Source of the DNA: Heligmosomoides polygyrus polygyrus
Lineage: Eukaryota > Nematoda > Chromadorea > Rhabditida > Heligmosomidae
Direction: 5' to 3'
Length of the DNA: 64,000 bases
Assembly (NCBI GenBank): GCA_947396885.1
Contig: OX377205.1
Location: 75,364,969 to 75,428,968 of the forward strand
Part shown: one piece after another, positions 34,001-44,205 of the stretch
Position numbering within the stretch: the first letter of the stretch is position 1
Layout of the letters: each line of letters starts with the position of its first letter
Notes under the pieces: model-generated
Seen by the model: only the letters and a program-made list of their open reading frames with translations
Told to the model about the DNA's origin: nothing
The model's database searches: none
Translations under genes and position numbers: made by a program

Positions 34001-35203
34001 CGTATATGTACATGTCTATGAATGACATTTCGCTGCACTGCTGTTTAAAACACCGAAGCACTATCGCAGTAAGCTTTATCGTACACCGCTTGTAGAACGT
34101 CGTTACGTTTTAAATAAGCACACAGAAGCCATGCAACGACAATTGACCTGGACAACAGTGGATTCTACCTTTACAAGTTGATTGCTTTGCGTTCATTCTT
34201 AACCCTACTATGTATTTTGTCTTTTTTATCGGAGATGTAGAGCGGCATTTACTTCCTGCTGTTTTGCCAACACCAAGCAAACGCTCAGAAGGAGCCACTA
34301 GCGCTGGCAGGATCGGTTTAACTCCTTTTGGTGTGCTTGATATATATGGTGGGATGACGGCTTAAGAAAATATTTATAAAAAGGCTCACTTTCCCGATCA
34401 GTCGTATCAACGACTGTATCCATGTCCGAGTTCACGATGTCCTCGATGTTGTAGTAAATTGGTGGTGCAGATCTTGGAGTAGAAGCGGGAGTGGGTGGAA
34501 CTTGAGGGCTTAATATGCTATATACAGGTTAATGAAGAACGACAAAGAATCTAGGACTGCGCAAACCTCTTAGCCTGCACATGCTTACTGTCTCCTGGAC
34601 TTTCGCCTCCTGGACCTGTGCTAATCCTAAATCGAGAGCATACATAGAGACTTATTTTCCCAATAGAGCAAAATGTGCTTATTTGAGAATAAGTGGGACT
34701 ACAGCAATAGCCTTTCAATCATAACCCCTACGGGCGACCTACGAGGTGTTCACATAAAACAATTCTGATAACCACTGCAAATTGCATTGTAAGTGGGTTG
34801 CAGACGGTTCGAAATGTTGGAACAGTACGGAGTACGGATCTATCCGGGTGGAAAGGAGCGAGGGAAACCGCTTGTAGGGCAATACAAACACGGTCAGAGA
34901 AGCCTGAACTCGCTAGGAAAGTGGGAAGATCCTCTAAAAGACTAGATCAGTTTAACATTTTTGTAATATAAGCCACTTTCAATTTAACCATCGTTATCAA
35001 AAGACCGAGCTATGTGCTCCCTCACAAGGATACACGTATCCGCCATCTCTTCATACCTGCGCGCCTCTGGTGCTATCTTACGCATGTACTTAAAGGGAGT
35101 TGTGGTGGAAACCAAGACGCTTCTCTTTTCGCTTCGCCTTTGCTGGTTGGCCATGTCTCTTATGTGCACTCCTCCTGGAGTAATGCGAGGGGATCTATAG
35201 CCA
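25091..35203 (-). CDS. UBASH3/Sts-type histidine-phosphatase-fold pseudophosphatase, 9 exons
   Basis: Exons: 35203-35057 (ATG 35154), 34626-34589, 34500-34390, 33990-33917, 28179-28048, 27863-27731, 25579-25524, 25455-25371, 25311-25091 (TGA 25091-25093). All borders are GT-AG and phases agree, giving about 315 aa. After a Pro-rich N-terminus comes KIALVRRAETMSE where the family has VRHGER, then PGWYSSCVSKDHYVAKDLNH, ENDPPVTRLAEYASKILGAA, VVTAPELASIQT (family SPALRCIQT), IDETLCEFSHRKMEFMTQ, GNLIIVVGPTAFDAIMQRLL (family IVAHA) and IPQLACVIMEK. The order and spacing match 2-histidine phosphatases of the UBASH3 group. The catalytic His of RHG, the Arg of LRC and the distal His are all replaced, while the Glu of the LFEW-like motif is kept. 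A non-catalytic binding role is inference. Only the last short intron (25312-25370) has weak splice signals. Confidence 0.78.
25628..26120. repeat. Dispersed repeat (GGTCGGAACGGC family) in an intron
   Basis: Starts CTATCTAACGGTAGATCGGA and matches CTATCTCAACGGTAGGTCGG at about 42869. It lies in the 2.15-kb intron between the sixth and seventh exons of the pseudophosphatase gene. GC-rich downstream text gives long but meaningless frames on both strands (about 26137-26935). Confidence 0.5.
26660..26790 (+). repeat. Second segment of the same dispersed repeat
   Basis: AATACAACTCTGCGCAGAGT followed by TAGGGACGACGGAA is shared with 42960-43000. The palindromic CTCTGCGCAGAG core is present in both. 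Confidence 0.5.
26940..27730. other. Intron sequence, nothing recognised
   Basis: Remainder of the 25580-27730 intron. A GC-rich patch (27130-27400) has overlapping frames without domains. Confidence 0.4.
28501..28613. repeat. Inverted repeat, 16-bp arms, in the large intron
   Basis: GGGGCCGTATGCTCGT (28501-28516) is exactly inverted at 28598-28613. It may be the ends of a tiny element. Just downstream, a TTTA run at about 28672-28692 precedes the RTE copy. Confidence 0.55.
28705..29920 (+). mobile_element. RTE-1-type non-LTR retrotransposon, 5'-truncated
   Basis: Reverse transcriptase C-terminal half inside the large intron, opposite in strand to the gene. Upstream the frame VEQAGFHKDFSRVDHI is broken by a stop; after a frameshift near 28910 an open frame runs to TGA at 29916. 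Motifs: IPIEKGLRQEDMISPKLFTA, LHFADDIVLISTN (catalytic), GMKIGLDMNMSKTQFMV, SYVYLGRELNMDNDL, LPVMCYATETW, KYRWAGLLLRRKDD and RPLGRPPTRWADSF. The last open part is about 330 residues, longer than in other retroelements of this window, so this may be one of the younger copies. Confidence 0.9.
30146..30710 (-). pseudogene. CR1-like reverse transcriptase, C-terminal fragment
   Basis: Reads LNFDKHLEVITNKAMVMTSR, then DLFQAYKSYIRPLLEYGTPV, KLEKVRHSFTRKLMIRM and RKANDLLLLYKIFFGK, the end of a CR1-type reverse transcriptase. The C-tract at 30258-30269 gives a poly-Gly stretch. It lies in the same large intron, antisense to the RTE copy. Confidence 0.8.
30834..31370 (+). repeat. 42-bp minisatellite with CCGT tract, possible Helitron-like end (plus)
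   Basis: Starts TCTACTATATATAAAGGAG, then a CCGTCCGTC tract (30861-30902), then about seven 42-bp units of the type GGTGTCACCGATGTCGCGCA; the CGATGTCGCG landmark falls at 31118, 31160, 31202 and 31285. The period is 14 codons, so both strands look open. It leads into the CCAGTGAAGGGG array. Same architecture as 24456-20520 in opposite orientation. Confidence 0.75.
31381..32742. mobile_element. TIR element with 10-bp target duplication, nested in the array
   Basis: The left end GGCTTGATCCGTTTAGACAC and the inverse of the right end (GCTAAATCCCTTTAGACAC) form an imperfect TIR of about 20 bp that continues as CAAGTGAATT/CAAATCAATT. CGAAGGGAGG flanks both sides (31371-31380 and 32743-32752). A 9-10 bp duplication suggests a Mutator-like element, but no transposase is present in 1362 bp. 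The purine-rich host array makes chance repeats likelier, so the duplication is not certain. Confidence 0.65.
32753..33290 (+). repeat. CCAGTGAAGGGG degenerate array
   Basis: Complementary counterpart of the array at 20520-21292 and 23713-24125. It continues the 30834-31370 block across the nested TIR element. Confidence 0.85.
33378..33760. repeat. Diverged copy of the CACATGGGTAA repeat
   Basis: CACATGGGTAAGGGG and GGGAATCGGAGGATTATTAT match the arms at 19634 and 20178. The right end shows GGCCGCTGAACGTCT, the inverse of the outer end at about 19588-19604. Confidence 0.5.
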
Positions 35204-36481
35204 CTAAAACCAAATCGGAATAGAATTTGAGCGCGAAACTTGGACTGGAGTATGGTTCCCTCCCGCGAGCGGCTTAACACTGAGGCATGTATATCTCCAT
35301 TTGAGGGAATTGCTAAAAGCCCTAGAATCAGATCGGAATAGACGCGTGGCGTATGAGAGCGCAGTTGGTGTAGGGGAACACTTGTTCGACGCGAATGCAC
35401 ACGTGAGCTGCGTCAGCGCCCACGTTGGCATTCGATCGATGCGTATCGGTCTCTTGTGTGCCCGCCGGTGGCCCGGCTGCCAGACGGATCGCAACGCAGT
35501 GGGTGGAGTGGCGGGTGCAGACGATGGAGGTCGGAGGTTCGGTTCCTATGCATGCTGGCGTTTTTGCATTTCATTCAACTGACTGGATGAGGTCCAGGGG
35601 TTTTAACGTCTACACAATTTTCAGGCGTTTTCTATCCATTTTTCCAGCTGTATGCTTCTGCAGAACCCGGCTGCCAACTTCCTGCTCGAAGAGCGCAGAA
35701 TCCAGCTGCAGACTCCCCCTGAGCGACGAAAGTAGTTTCCACACGAGCAGCTTAGATCGCACCCACCCTGGAGTCCCTTCCCTAGCCTGATTCTGCGCTT
35801 GAAGAGCGACGAAAGCAGTTTCTACACGAGCAGCTTGGATCGCACCCACCCTGGAGTCCCTTCCCTAGCCTGATTCTGCGCTCGGAGAGCGACGAAAGCA
35901 GTTTCCACACGAGCAGCTTGGATCGCACCCACCCTGGAGTCCCTTCCCTAGCCTGATTCTGCGCTTGAAGAGCGCAGAATCCAGCTGCGGACTCCCACTG
36001 AGCGACGAAAGCAGTTTCCACACGAGCAGCTTGGATCGCACCCACCCTGAAGTCCCTTCCATAGCCTGATTCTGCGCTCGAAGAGCGCACAATCCCGACG
36101 CAAAAAAAAACTATTCCGATCTGCTTTTAGTCCCCATAGATCCACTCTCCATTTGATGACACTCTGAGCGCAGAATCAGGCTAGGGAAGGACTCCGGGGT
36201 GTGGTCCATATAAGCTGCACGTGTGGAAACTGCCTTCGTCGCTCAGGGGGAGCCCGCGGCTAAGTTCTGGGCTCTTCGAAAACTGGAAAATGCGCAAACA
36301 ACGCCAGCGACTTATGTAGACGTCAAAACCCCTCTACGCAGAAGAACCGAACCATTGACCTCCTTCGCATGAAGCAACCCAATCCATCGCCGACGCAGCC
36401 CACATGAGCGGCGCGTCGCACAAGTGTGCTCCAGCTCCAACTGCGCGCTTATGCCATGCATCTATTCCGATCTGGTTCTAG
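35204..36481. mobile_element. Foldback element with tRNA-like arms next to the first coding exon
   Basis: The ends carry CTAAAACCAAATCGGAATAG (35204) and CTAGAATCAGATCGGAATAG (about 35322) in forward orientation, and their inverses at about 36107 and 36462. The arms (35322-35640 and 36280-36481) are inverted and include a tRNA-like module (about 35490-35560) with the TTTTTGCATTTC and CATTTTTCCAGC landmarks of the Tc5-like arms. The centre is a tandem array (35721-36080). The left terminus abuts the first coding exon of the pseudophosphatase gene. Confidence 0.6.
35721..36090. repeat. 83-bp tandem repeat in the foldback
   Basis: GAGCGACGAAAGYAGTTTCC begins units at 35721, 35804, 35887 and 36000. 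The spacing is 83, 83 and 113 bp, the last with a 30-bp insert containing GCAGAATCCAGCTGC. An inverted single unit lies at 36165-36265. A related snippet is at 55561-55625. Confidence 0.85.
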
Positions 36482-37279
36482 TGGTCTTGACAATTCCCGA
36501 GTAATGCGGCCCTAGCTCTATGAAAAAACCTACGTTCGCTCATTCTTGACATTTTCTTCCGCTGGAAACACGTAATTTACCGCACTAGAGCTGGAACAGA
36601 CGCAAATGAACACAGTATTTCCGCTTTTGACTGCTGCTGCAAACGTCGCAGCACTTACATTTCTGCGCCCATGACATTAAGATGGGAGCCGCATACCAAC
36701 GGAAGTCACAGCAGTGCAAATGAAGCCAACCGATGCTTGTGTGAGAAGACACAATCGATTCCTGCATGGGATAAAAATATAACGTAGTCATTTCAAGTCA
36801 GATTTTTCACTGTATCAGTGCGTCATTCACGTTCGTATGGTGAGGGCGGAATAGCGGTCATCCTCGGAATAGGGAAACCCTGTCAGCCCTAGCCCGAAGG
36901 AGTGAAACGTGTTCATATTAAGCACCTCTACTGATTTTGTCTTATGGGCTCATTTTCATTTTTTTGCGTACTAAATATGAGGGCTTTCGGACGAATTCTG
37001 AGGCCGGATTCACGATTGATAAGGTAAGGTTAATGGTACTGGACATGCTTATCAACAGAGGACACTATGCAGAGGCCAAGTTTGGTATTCACGAGATGAT
37101 ATAATTTGGTGATTGTTATTATTTTACCCCACCGCGGGTAAAGGGGGTAGAGGTACCAACGATAAAGCCTGCGTCTCTCGCTCTTACTTTATCTCTACTT
37201 GACTCTTATCTCTACTCCTTATACCCCGCATAGCCACAGGTTTAATTAATGATGAATCCGGCCTCGGGCTCGCCCTTGT
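36482..37279. other. Intergenic stretch, no gene recognised
   Basis: Short shadow frames only. No repeat shared with other parts was seen. Confidence 0.4.
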
Positions 37280-37435
37280 CAGTGCGTTATACTTCCCAGA
37301 CAAGCGTGGTACCAATTCACCGACCTCGGAAGGATGGAAGGCTTGGTTGGCCTGGGCGGGAAATCTGAACCAAGAACCTGATACCGGGTGCATGTGACAG
37401 CCCGCACCTGCTCCGACTGCCTTACAGGCGCCCAT
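37280..37435 (-). mobile_element. tRNA-derived SINE, family A, truncated (minus)
   Basis: Contains the body GGAAGGCTTGGTTGGCCTGG and the tRNA-like head complement (CGACTGCCTTACAGGCGCCC). The 3' tail portion present in 13328-13613 is missing. Confidence 0.7.
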
Positions 37436-37711
37436 ATTATTCCCAAAAACGACGAGTTATTTAAACCAACTGTAGACCGCAATGTGCACTCGAACCGATG
37501 TTTTTGGCGTGGGTCTCGCCCATGCTAAATAACCATAAGTCTTCCTCCTTCACGGGCTTAGAAAACTGTTACCAGACTTGCATCGGAACGATGAAACACT
37601 GACTAGTTCATTTACTGGTCTCCGCAAGTAATTTTTGTTCTTTGTTTCTTCTTCCTCTTCTCTTTTCAGCGTCTGTTTCGCTTGGTAGGGGGCGGGTCTG
37701 CTTTGACATCC

Positions 37712-37860
37712 GTTTCTCCACGTGGTGCCACTGGAAACTGCTCCCCTTTGCGGGATATTGCGGGATAACATGACCACGGACATTTGAGTGCAGGCGACAG
37801 GTTCTTGTGACGGGCTGACCTTCAAAGATTCCACGTCACATTATGTAATGTTTGTTAGGA
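37712..37860 (+). repeat. Dispersed repeat (CTCCACGTGGTGCCAC family), copy 2
   Basis: Direct-orientation relative of 14378-14510: shared CTCCACGTGGTGCCACTGGA, GCAGGCGACAG and CACGTCACATT blocks. Confidence 0.55.
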
Positions 37861-40556
37861 CTCCACAAGTCATTGTGCGAATTACGTTGCCTTCACAATT
37901 CCTGCAAAAGTAGTAGACTTGGCTCATCCCATTCAAGAGCTCAGATAACATCGCCCTTTAGCATTGTATACTTCTCTTCTGTGTTCCGTCTGGTTTTTAA
38001 CCAGTGCTTCACCCCCCCCCCCCACCCCTAGAACACACCCATATCCCTTTGGACAGGGTCCGGCTCCTAAAAAGTTTCCCAGCCCCTGTCAGCACGCGAA
38101 CATGGCGCCTTGATTTATGACCTGAAGAAGCTCGCGTTTCCACTGTGACACCGTACGCAGGCGTTGAGGAGCCGGTTTTCATGGCTAACCGCGCCCTTAT
38201 CGCTGCCCAATTTTGAACACGGAATCAGTTTTCTGTACTTTCCGTTAAGTCATCAAGACTCGATCAAAAAACGATCGTACTTAAAAGCTCAATATATCAA
38301 ATACCTCCTAGTTTTGTGTCGAGGCAAGCTGTACAACAGCAACTTCGCAAGACTTCCTTATTACCAGTACTCACTATTCCTTTCCATCTTCTTCCAACGC
38401 AGAAGTTTGTACAATAATCAAAGGAGGTCCAATTTTCCCTCCCAATGGATCACGCTGAAATCTTCATATACCATCTCTGGGCACCAGAGGAGTGCCTAAA
38501 TAAAATTCGAAATTTTGTAAATAAATCGAAAAACTTAATTACGAAAAACCATCATAAAATCGTAAGAGTTACCTGCCGTGTAGTGCAGTACAACTAATTT
38601 TTTGGAGTTTTTCGCTAATATTAATCAAAGGAGATCCGATCTTTTTTATTTAAGTGTTATTTTTATCTAAAATCGGGCAGTTTACTTGCCAATTCTTTTA
38701 CTTTTCTTTTTTTTATTTTTATGTTATTTTCTTTCTAGTGAGACATCGATCCGAGCGATCACGTTTCAAGAAAGTTAAAAAATCTGTTGATTCAAGTACT
38801 TTATTTTGCCTACGCAACAAGCAAAAGCTTACTTTGCTTTAATGAAGATTAATTTCCTAGCCTCTTAGCACTTCTTTAGCTTATAAATCTAGAATTTACA
38901 GAAACAAAACCAAAAAAGCACTCTCCGAACTAAAGCTTACCATTAGTATAACGTATAACTTTCCTAAAGCGTTCCCAGTGTGATTTGATAGACGTCCACC
39001 TTGAAGTGGAACGTGTCTAATTTACTTTGAAAAGAGTCCAACTCAACTTGAGAAGGCTAAAGTTTAAATTGGAAAAAGTTCAGTCTGATTTGGCCAAATA
39101 CGCATCCAAATTGCCTCCACGAACTCTCGCAGAGGTAGAATGCATGGAGCATCCTAGAAGGGGTCGAACAACGCCGTCATTTAACCTTTATTTACCTAGT
39201 TTGATTTCTAAGGTCATTTCAAACGTAGTGAGTGAAAACGATATGAACCACCCGGGAGCAGTGAGACAGCCATTCTGTAAATCTGAGGGGGTGCCAAGCA
39301 ATAGCCACTGCACCATACCTGTATTGAGGGGTTCTGTAAACATTAGAGAGGTTGCAGAAAAGACGTTTCTTAGCTTCAAAACCATTTCGACGGAAATCAG
39401 CATGAGCCAATAAACGCGACAGAGATTCTTATTGAGCAAGTCATCCTCTTTCGAATGACATATAACTCCAAGAAAAAAGTCCACCCCAGAGCAGGAGCTG
39501 TCGGTAAAAATTCTGACGGAAAAGTCGGACCTCCCATTTTGATAACCTAAAATTCAATAAAGGACAAATGAGCAAATAGCACCAGCATGTATTCTTGTAG
39601 CACAGTTCATTGACTTCAAAATGCTATGAAAAACTCTGCGAAATTTCCAAGGCAAAGCGGAGAGAAGCGACTGCGCAGATGGTCATTTTTCATTTTTTCA
39701 CTTTTCAATCTAACGATCTAAAAATTGATAAAATTCAGGATGAAAAAAATGCAATAGATGCAAGTCATTCTTTCGAAAGTTGTTTACCGCTATGCAAGAG
39801 ACCGCCGGCGAAATCCGCAATGAATCGTTGAAAAAAAAACCGCGGGGACTTATGGGAGAACCTAAGAGATAGCCCCGAATGCAATCGTAATAAACTAACC
39901 CGAACTCCAACAGCTGTTCCAATAACACAGAAACGATTATTTATATATTTAAATATTTATTTACTATCTACATTCCGTCAACTGCACAAAACAAGTAAAA
40001 TTAATAGGGACACATCAGATTAGAGAACACGTCGTGCAAAAACGAATCCATTAACGGCTAATCATTATGGCTACTTTTTAAGTGAGAACTCTTTGTTGAA
40101 AGCAAAAGTTTATCTAGAAATACAAGGGTTTTGTTATGAGTGGTGTAGGAGGAGTAAAGGATAGTGGGTAACTAATGAAGAAGAGCAGCGTCCCGCCAGC
40201 ACAACAGGCTGCAGGATATGTTGGTTCTGGATACAAACTTTGTAGGTCCATCACCTCCACCAGAACCCATCGACGAACCTTGTGTGGAAAAACGTAGGGT
40301 GACAGCAAAGGCGTTTTCGTAACAAAAAAGAGCGGTTTCAAAAACTAAAGAGAGACTGGAAACGAACAGGTACAAACAATGAAAGGAGTAGGAAATAACA
40401 ACAAGAACCCGATGTTATAGGTTCTTCTAAAATAAATACAACAAAACAAACAAAACAAAACTCGGAAGATATGTAATGTTTATCTAATGGAGTACTAAAA
40501 AGTACTCCACTTTCTCGAACGTTTTCTTGAAAGCATACTCGTCTAAGGGAGACGGA
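37861..40556. other. Intergenic stretch with one SINE remnant
   Basis: AT-rich. Positions 39091-39166 are a 3' piece of SINE family A (TGGCCAAATACGCATCC, then TAGAATGCATGG). A C-run lies near 38013-38022. Open frames at 39027-39413 and elsewhere lack domains or splice context. Confidence 0.4.
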
Positions 40557-41510
40557 AGGCGCCTTTTATACTTACGCCGCCCCGCGGCGCGGTGTGATGG
40601 TCGGCATGGCTATCGATTTTTCGCGCCGCGGGGCGGCGCCGCATCGCTTTTATACTTTGCCGCCGCAAAACACCACACTTGACGGAATTTTGGGTTACGG
40701 TATTCGGCTAATCGCGCCGCTGAGGGGAGGGGCGCGGCGCGGCGCGACCAGCCGCGGCAGACTGGTGTAGGGTGGGAGATTTCACCGTTTCGACCAATCT
40801 TCTCCTATTGGGAAGGAGGAGGGGGTATTTCGGGGTGCTGATCACGAATCTGACATCGTTTTTTGAAGTTACAGACGATTACTAGGTTTGCATGATTAGG
40901 AAGTTTGGGCGAAATCGGTGACCATAACCTTAGCCGTACTTTCTAAGGTAACCTAGGAAGAGAATGGAGATCTGTAGACATTCACGAAGCTTCAGATACC
41001 ACGCCAAAGATATGCTTAGTGCACAGTGACCCCAGAATGGCCATATGAGAAAGAATTTTGAGTGATTCTCGACGATGAGTAGCTTCCAGCAGTTTTACTT
41101 TTGGACCCGCACATATCGCAAAATAAAGAGTGGTTTAAAGCCGTTTGCATTGCAGGGAATTCGACTCAATACCACACTCACCAGTTTCAACCGTAGGTTG
41201 AGCGAACGACTTCGACTCCAGGCTTAAGAGAGGATTCGTCGCTCCCCACAGCAATCCCACGACAAACATTGACAAGATGCATTGCGCTGATCAGCCAGAC
41301 GAATCCTTTCTGTTTTGCTCCCTCAATGACTCATGGACCGTTTCCGGTGCATGGGCCGTAGTGCGCAGAAGCTCGTGGCCGCGCGTCGCTGACGCTTCCC
41401 TTTCTAACTGCAATCGCGCAGGGGCGCGTCAAATTCGGGGAGCGGCGCGACTGGCCGCGCCGCTCCCCAAATTGACGCGCCGCGCCGCGGCGGGAGTATA
41501 AAAGGCGCCT
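40557..41510. mobile_element. GC-rich TIR element with internal hairpins
   Basis: AGGCGCCTTTTATACT begins the element and its exact inverse ends it (954 bp). Just inside the left end CGCCGCCCCGCGGCGCG pairs with an inverse copy at about 40622-40638; inside the right end GGGGAGCGGCGCG pairs across ACTGGC with CGCGCCGCTCCCC. GC content is far above the surroundings. No target duplication is evident and no protein is encoded. A diverged internal piece (GTCGGCATGG.TATCGATTTT type) recurs inverted at about 56850-56965. Confidence 0.7.
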
Positions 41511-42200
41511 AACACAATTTGCAGGCGGAATGTCAACACCTGTAACCAAGAGGCTCCTCAGAAAAACAGAGAGCAGTAACCTTTATGATGAATTTTTTAT
41601 CTTGGGATAGCAAAAGCTGAAATCACTATGTCGACATTGTGCTGGGAAAAAGGTTCTATATTACTAACCAGGGGGCGTATGTCTTATCGTTAGCGATGAA
41701 AGTGAATACCACATGAGAGTTTCCACCCTTTACATAATAGAAAAGTATGTTACATTTCTGCAAGGTCCTTGAACCAAAGGAGTAAGGGGCCCCTGGAAGT
41801 CCAGTATTGGATTGCACTGTCAGCACGAACCTAACACGTTTGTGGGCGCCCAACGTGGAGATAAGGGAGGTGGATAAAGGCAAGGGTGCAAGCAGTTCGG
41901 TGGGTGGCTCAGTGGGAAGTGGCGGTGAATCAAAGGCACAGGGTCAAGTGTTCGGTCCGCGTGCCTTAGCAGATTTTTTGCTTTTTTATTGTTCATTCCT
42001 TATTTGTAGCTATCATCTTCTTAACTTTTCCTATATATTCCACTACACTGCCAAGTACGTGCTCAGTAAGAAGTTTTCATCAGTTGCCCCCTCCCATATA
42101 CACGACACTTTGTATTTTCTGCAGATTTTTGATGGGTCCCTTGGCTACATCGCGAAAGAAGCTTTCCAACAAGACATAATAATATCAATTACGTGAACAT
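41511..42200. other. Intergenic stretch before the Penelope-like element
   Basis: An open frame on the plus strand (41807-42196) has no recognisable domain. Confidence 0.35.
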
Positions 42201-42868
42201 ATGATGGTACCAGTCCACAAGTTGAGAATGAGTGTCCAGTCGATCTCACCCAGCATGTGCCCCACATGTTCAAAGAATCAAAGAAGGACTGTCGGTGCAC
42301 ATCTCCAGTCGAACACTACCGCGCGTCGAAGATGTACATACAACTGGATACACCGACGATGGCAGACGGCAACTGCAGTCCCAGGGGGTAAGCGAGTGCA
42401 GGTCACCGTCATCTCCTCGCATATCGCTAGACGGCAGCACGTTGGTCTTGAAACTCGTTTGGTGAGCCGACCAATTAAGAGTGTCAAATATGTATAGAAA
42501 CCTAGTTCTGGTTCAGCTCCTCAGGTTTATACCCTCACATCTGCCTAACACCAATGCTTTCCTCCAAAATCTCCGTGCAATTAGGGCGGGAGAAGAATAC
42601 ATTATGGAATCCTTTGACGCTACGTCATTGTACACCAACGTTTCAAGGGAAGGAGCTGTGCAGGCCGTGTCTGAAATTCTCACTGAGCGTCAAACGTGTG
42701 TAAACCTATACGGTCTCAGTGTGTCTCAGATTATGACACTGGTGAATGAATGCCTTATGTGCAACGTATTCAAGTGGTCAGGAGAGTATTACAGACAGAT
42801 TATAGGGCTTGCCATAGGACAAAGGTTAGCTCCTGTGCTAGCGGTCGCTTCCATGTCTAACCAGGATA
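42201..42868 (+). pseudogene. Penelope-like element, N-terminal part of reverse transcriptase
   Basis: After decayed N-terminal text, the frame from 42484 reads FIPSHLPNTNAFLQNLRAIR, then MESFDATSLYTNVSREGAVQ, CLMCNVFKWSGEYYRQ and GLAIGQRLAPVLAVASMSNQ. The xFDxxSLYTN and GLAMGxRLAPxLA signatures are characteristic of Penelope-like reverse transcriptases. It breaks off at about 42868 against a dispersed repeat, before the catalytic YIDD motif, which is found inverted at 44180. Confidence 0.82.
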
Positions 42869-43190
42869 CTATCTCAACGGTAGGTCGGAACGGCGCAAGT
42901 GTTGTATATGGGCAGAACCGCCTCTCTCTGGGTAGTAACAAACTGCAGGTATCTCGACCCCAATACAACTCTGCGCAGAGTTAGGGGCAACGGAAGTCGC
43001 GGGTTGGCGCCCTTTTGATTCACGTGCTCCACAGCTGACGGGCGTGCGCGGGATGAGGGCTCGTATCGCGGCCGAGCGCAGTGCTCAGGTGGCATAGTAA
43101 GGGAGGAGCTCGGGCTCGTAGACGCGGGGTCGGGGGTTTGGATCCTGCAGACTGCGTTCGTTTTGCACTTTTGCAAAATCCATGTTTATC
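42869..43190 (+). repeat. Dispersed GGTCGGAACGGC repeat with tRNA-like module
   Basis: Shares CTATCTCAACGGTAGGTCGG and CTCTGCGCAGAG with 25628 and 26660. The distal part (about 43070-43165) contains a GCGCAGTGCTC start, a GGGGGTTTGGATCC B-box-like word and the TTTGCACTTTTGCA tail of the tRNA-like modules. Confidence 0.5.
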
Positions 43191-43401
43191 ATATAGGTAA
43201 TCCACCTAGGGTATTATAGTGTGTTATAGAGCATGTTTACATATAACATATGCTTCAAACTACAGATTACCTAAAATGTTCACTTCTGTGTGTCACTTGT
43301 TTGAAGCCTATTTTGTGTGACCGTAGTTATGTAACGATAGATATTTGGTGGCACTAGTAAAAAGTTCCGACTCCACCGACAAGACTTCGGTCAAAAAAAT
43401 T

Positions 43402-43640
43402 TTTCGCTGAAACTTCGTTTAGGGAGTTATTTGGGGAGCTGTTCACGAATCCGACATCCGTTTTTCACGATTCGGTCGGAGACCACCCATACCGTTAACA
43501 AGGGTGGTCCAGGCAGATTCACCGATTTCGCTGAAACTTCGTCTGAGGGGGGGGGGTTATTTGGGGTGCTGGTCACGAATCTGACATTCGTTTTTTCACG
43601 ATTCTGTCTCTACCTGCCGTCATCGGCAGAAACTTTAAGA
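43402..43640 (+). repeat. Two-unit direct repeat beside the gap
   Basis: TTTCGCTGAAACTTCGT, GGTTATTTGGGG and CACGAATCYGACATYCG occur at 43402-43474 and again at 43525-43612. A diverged third copy is at about 40790-40865 within the GC-rich TIR element. A G-run is at 43545-43554. Confidence 0.6.
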
Positions 43641-43647
43641 ATGTAAT

Positions 43648-43847
43648 NNNNNNNNNNNNNNNNNNNNNNNNNNNNNNNNNNNNNNNNNNNNNNNNNNNNN
43701 NNNNNNNNNNNNNNNNNNNNNNNNNNNNNNNNNNNNNNNNNNNNNNNNNNNNNNNNNNNNNNNNNNNNNNNNNNNNNNNNNNNNNNNNNNNNNNNNNNNN
43801 NNNNNNNNNNNNNNNNNNNNNNNNNNNNNNNNNNNNNNNNNNNNNNN
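43648..43847. other. Assembly gap (200 N)
   Basis: Exactly 200 undetermined bases, probably a placeholder length. Penelope-like sequence in opposite orientations meets around it. Confidence 0.98.
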
Positions 43848-44205
43848 TTATTGCCATTTTCATTGACAACGATCTTTGTTCGCTATCAGACGAGACTGAG
43901 CTGGCCGTTCGGAACATGCTTCTGATAATGCCCGCTTTAGTACTAGAGGGGTGGGCAGAACGGTAGTGAATGAGAACGTTCTTGAAACTGGGCTTGCGAT
44001 ACTATCTGGTTTTGATGGCTCCGGGAGCAAGGTGGACCTGGACATTCAGGAAAACAAACCAACTTTCTGTAGATTGTTCTCGTGTAAGCTTTATATGTTC
44101 TGACTGCTCATTCAGCAATTCAAAACAAGTGTCCAACTCAATTTGAGTGGAACACAACATAAAGCAGTCGTCTATATACCTACAGTAAAGAGTAGGCATG
44201 CGTTC
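43848..44205 (-). pseudogene. Penelope-like element, catalytic reverse-transcriptase part, inverted
   Basis: On the minus strand: TLYCRYIDDCFMLCSTQIEL (catalytic YIDD), CFELLNEQSEHIKLTREQ, FVFLNVQVHLAPGAIKTR, a TAG-like break, then KNVLIHYRSAHPSSTKAGII and SEQRSLSMKMAI ending at the gap. It is the piece missing between 42868 and 44441, but in opposite orientation. Confidence 0.82.

Noticed and set aside
39027..39413. 128-aa ORF as a gene
   Set aside because: It runs through a SINE family A remnant (39091-39166) and has no domain.
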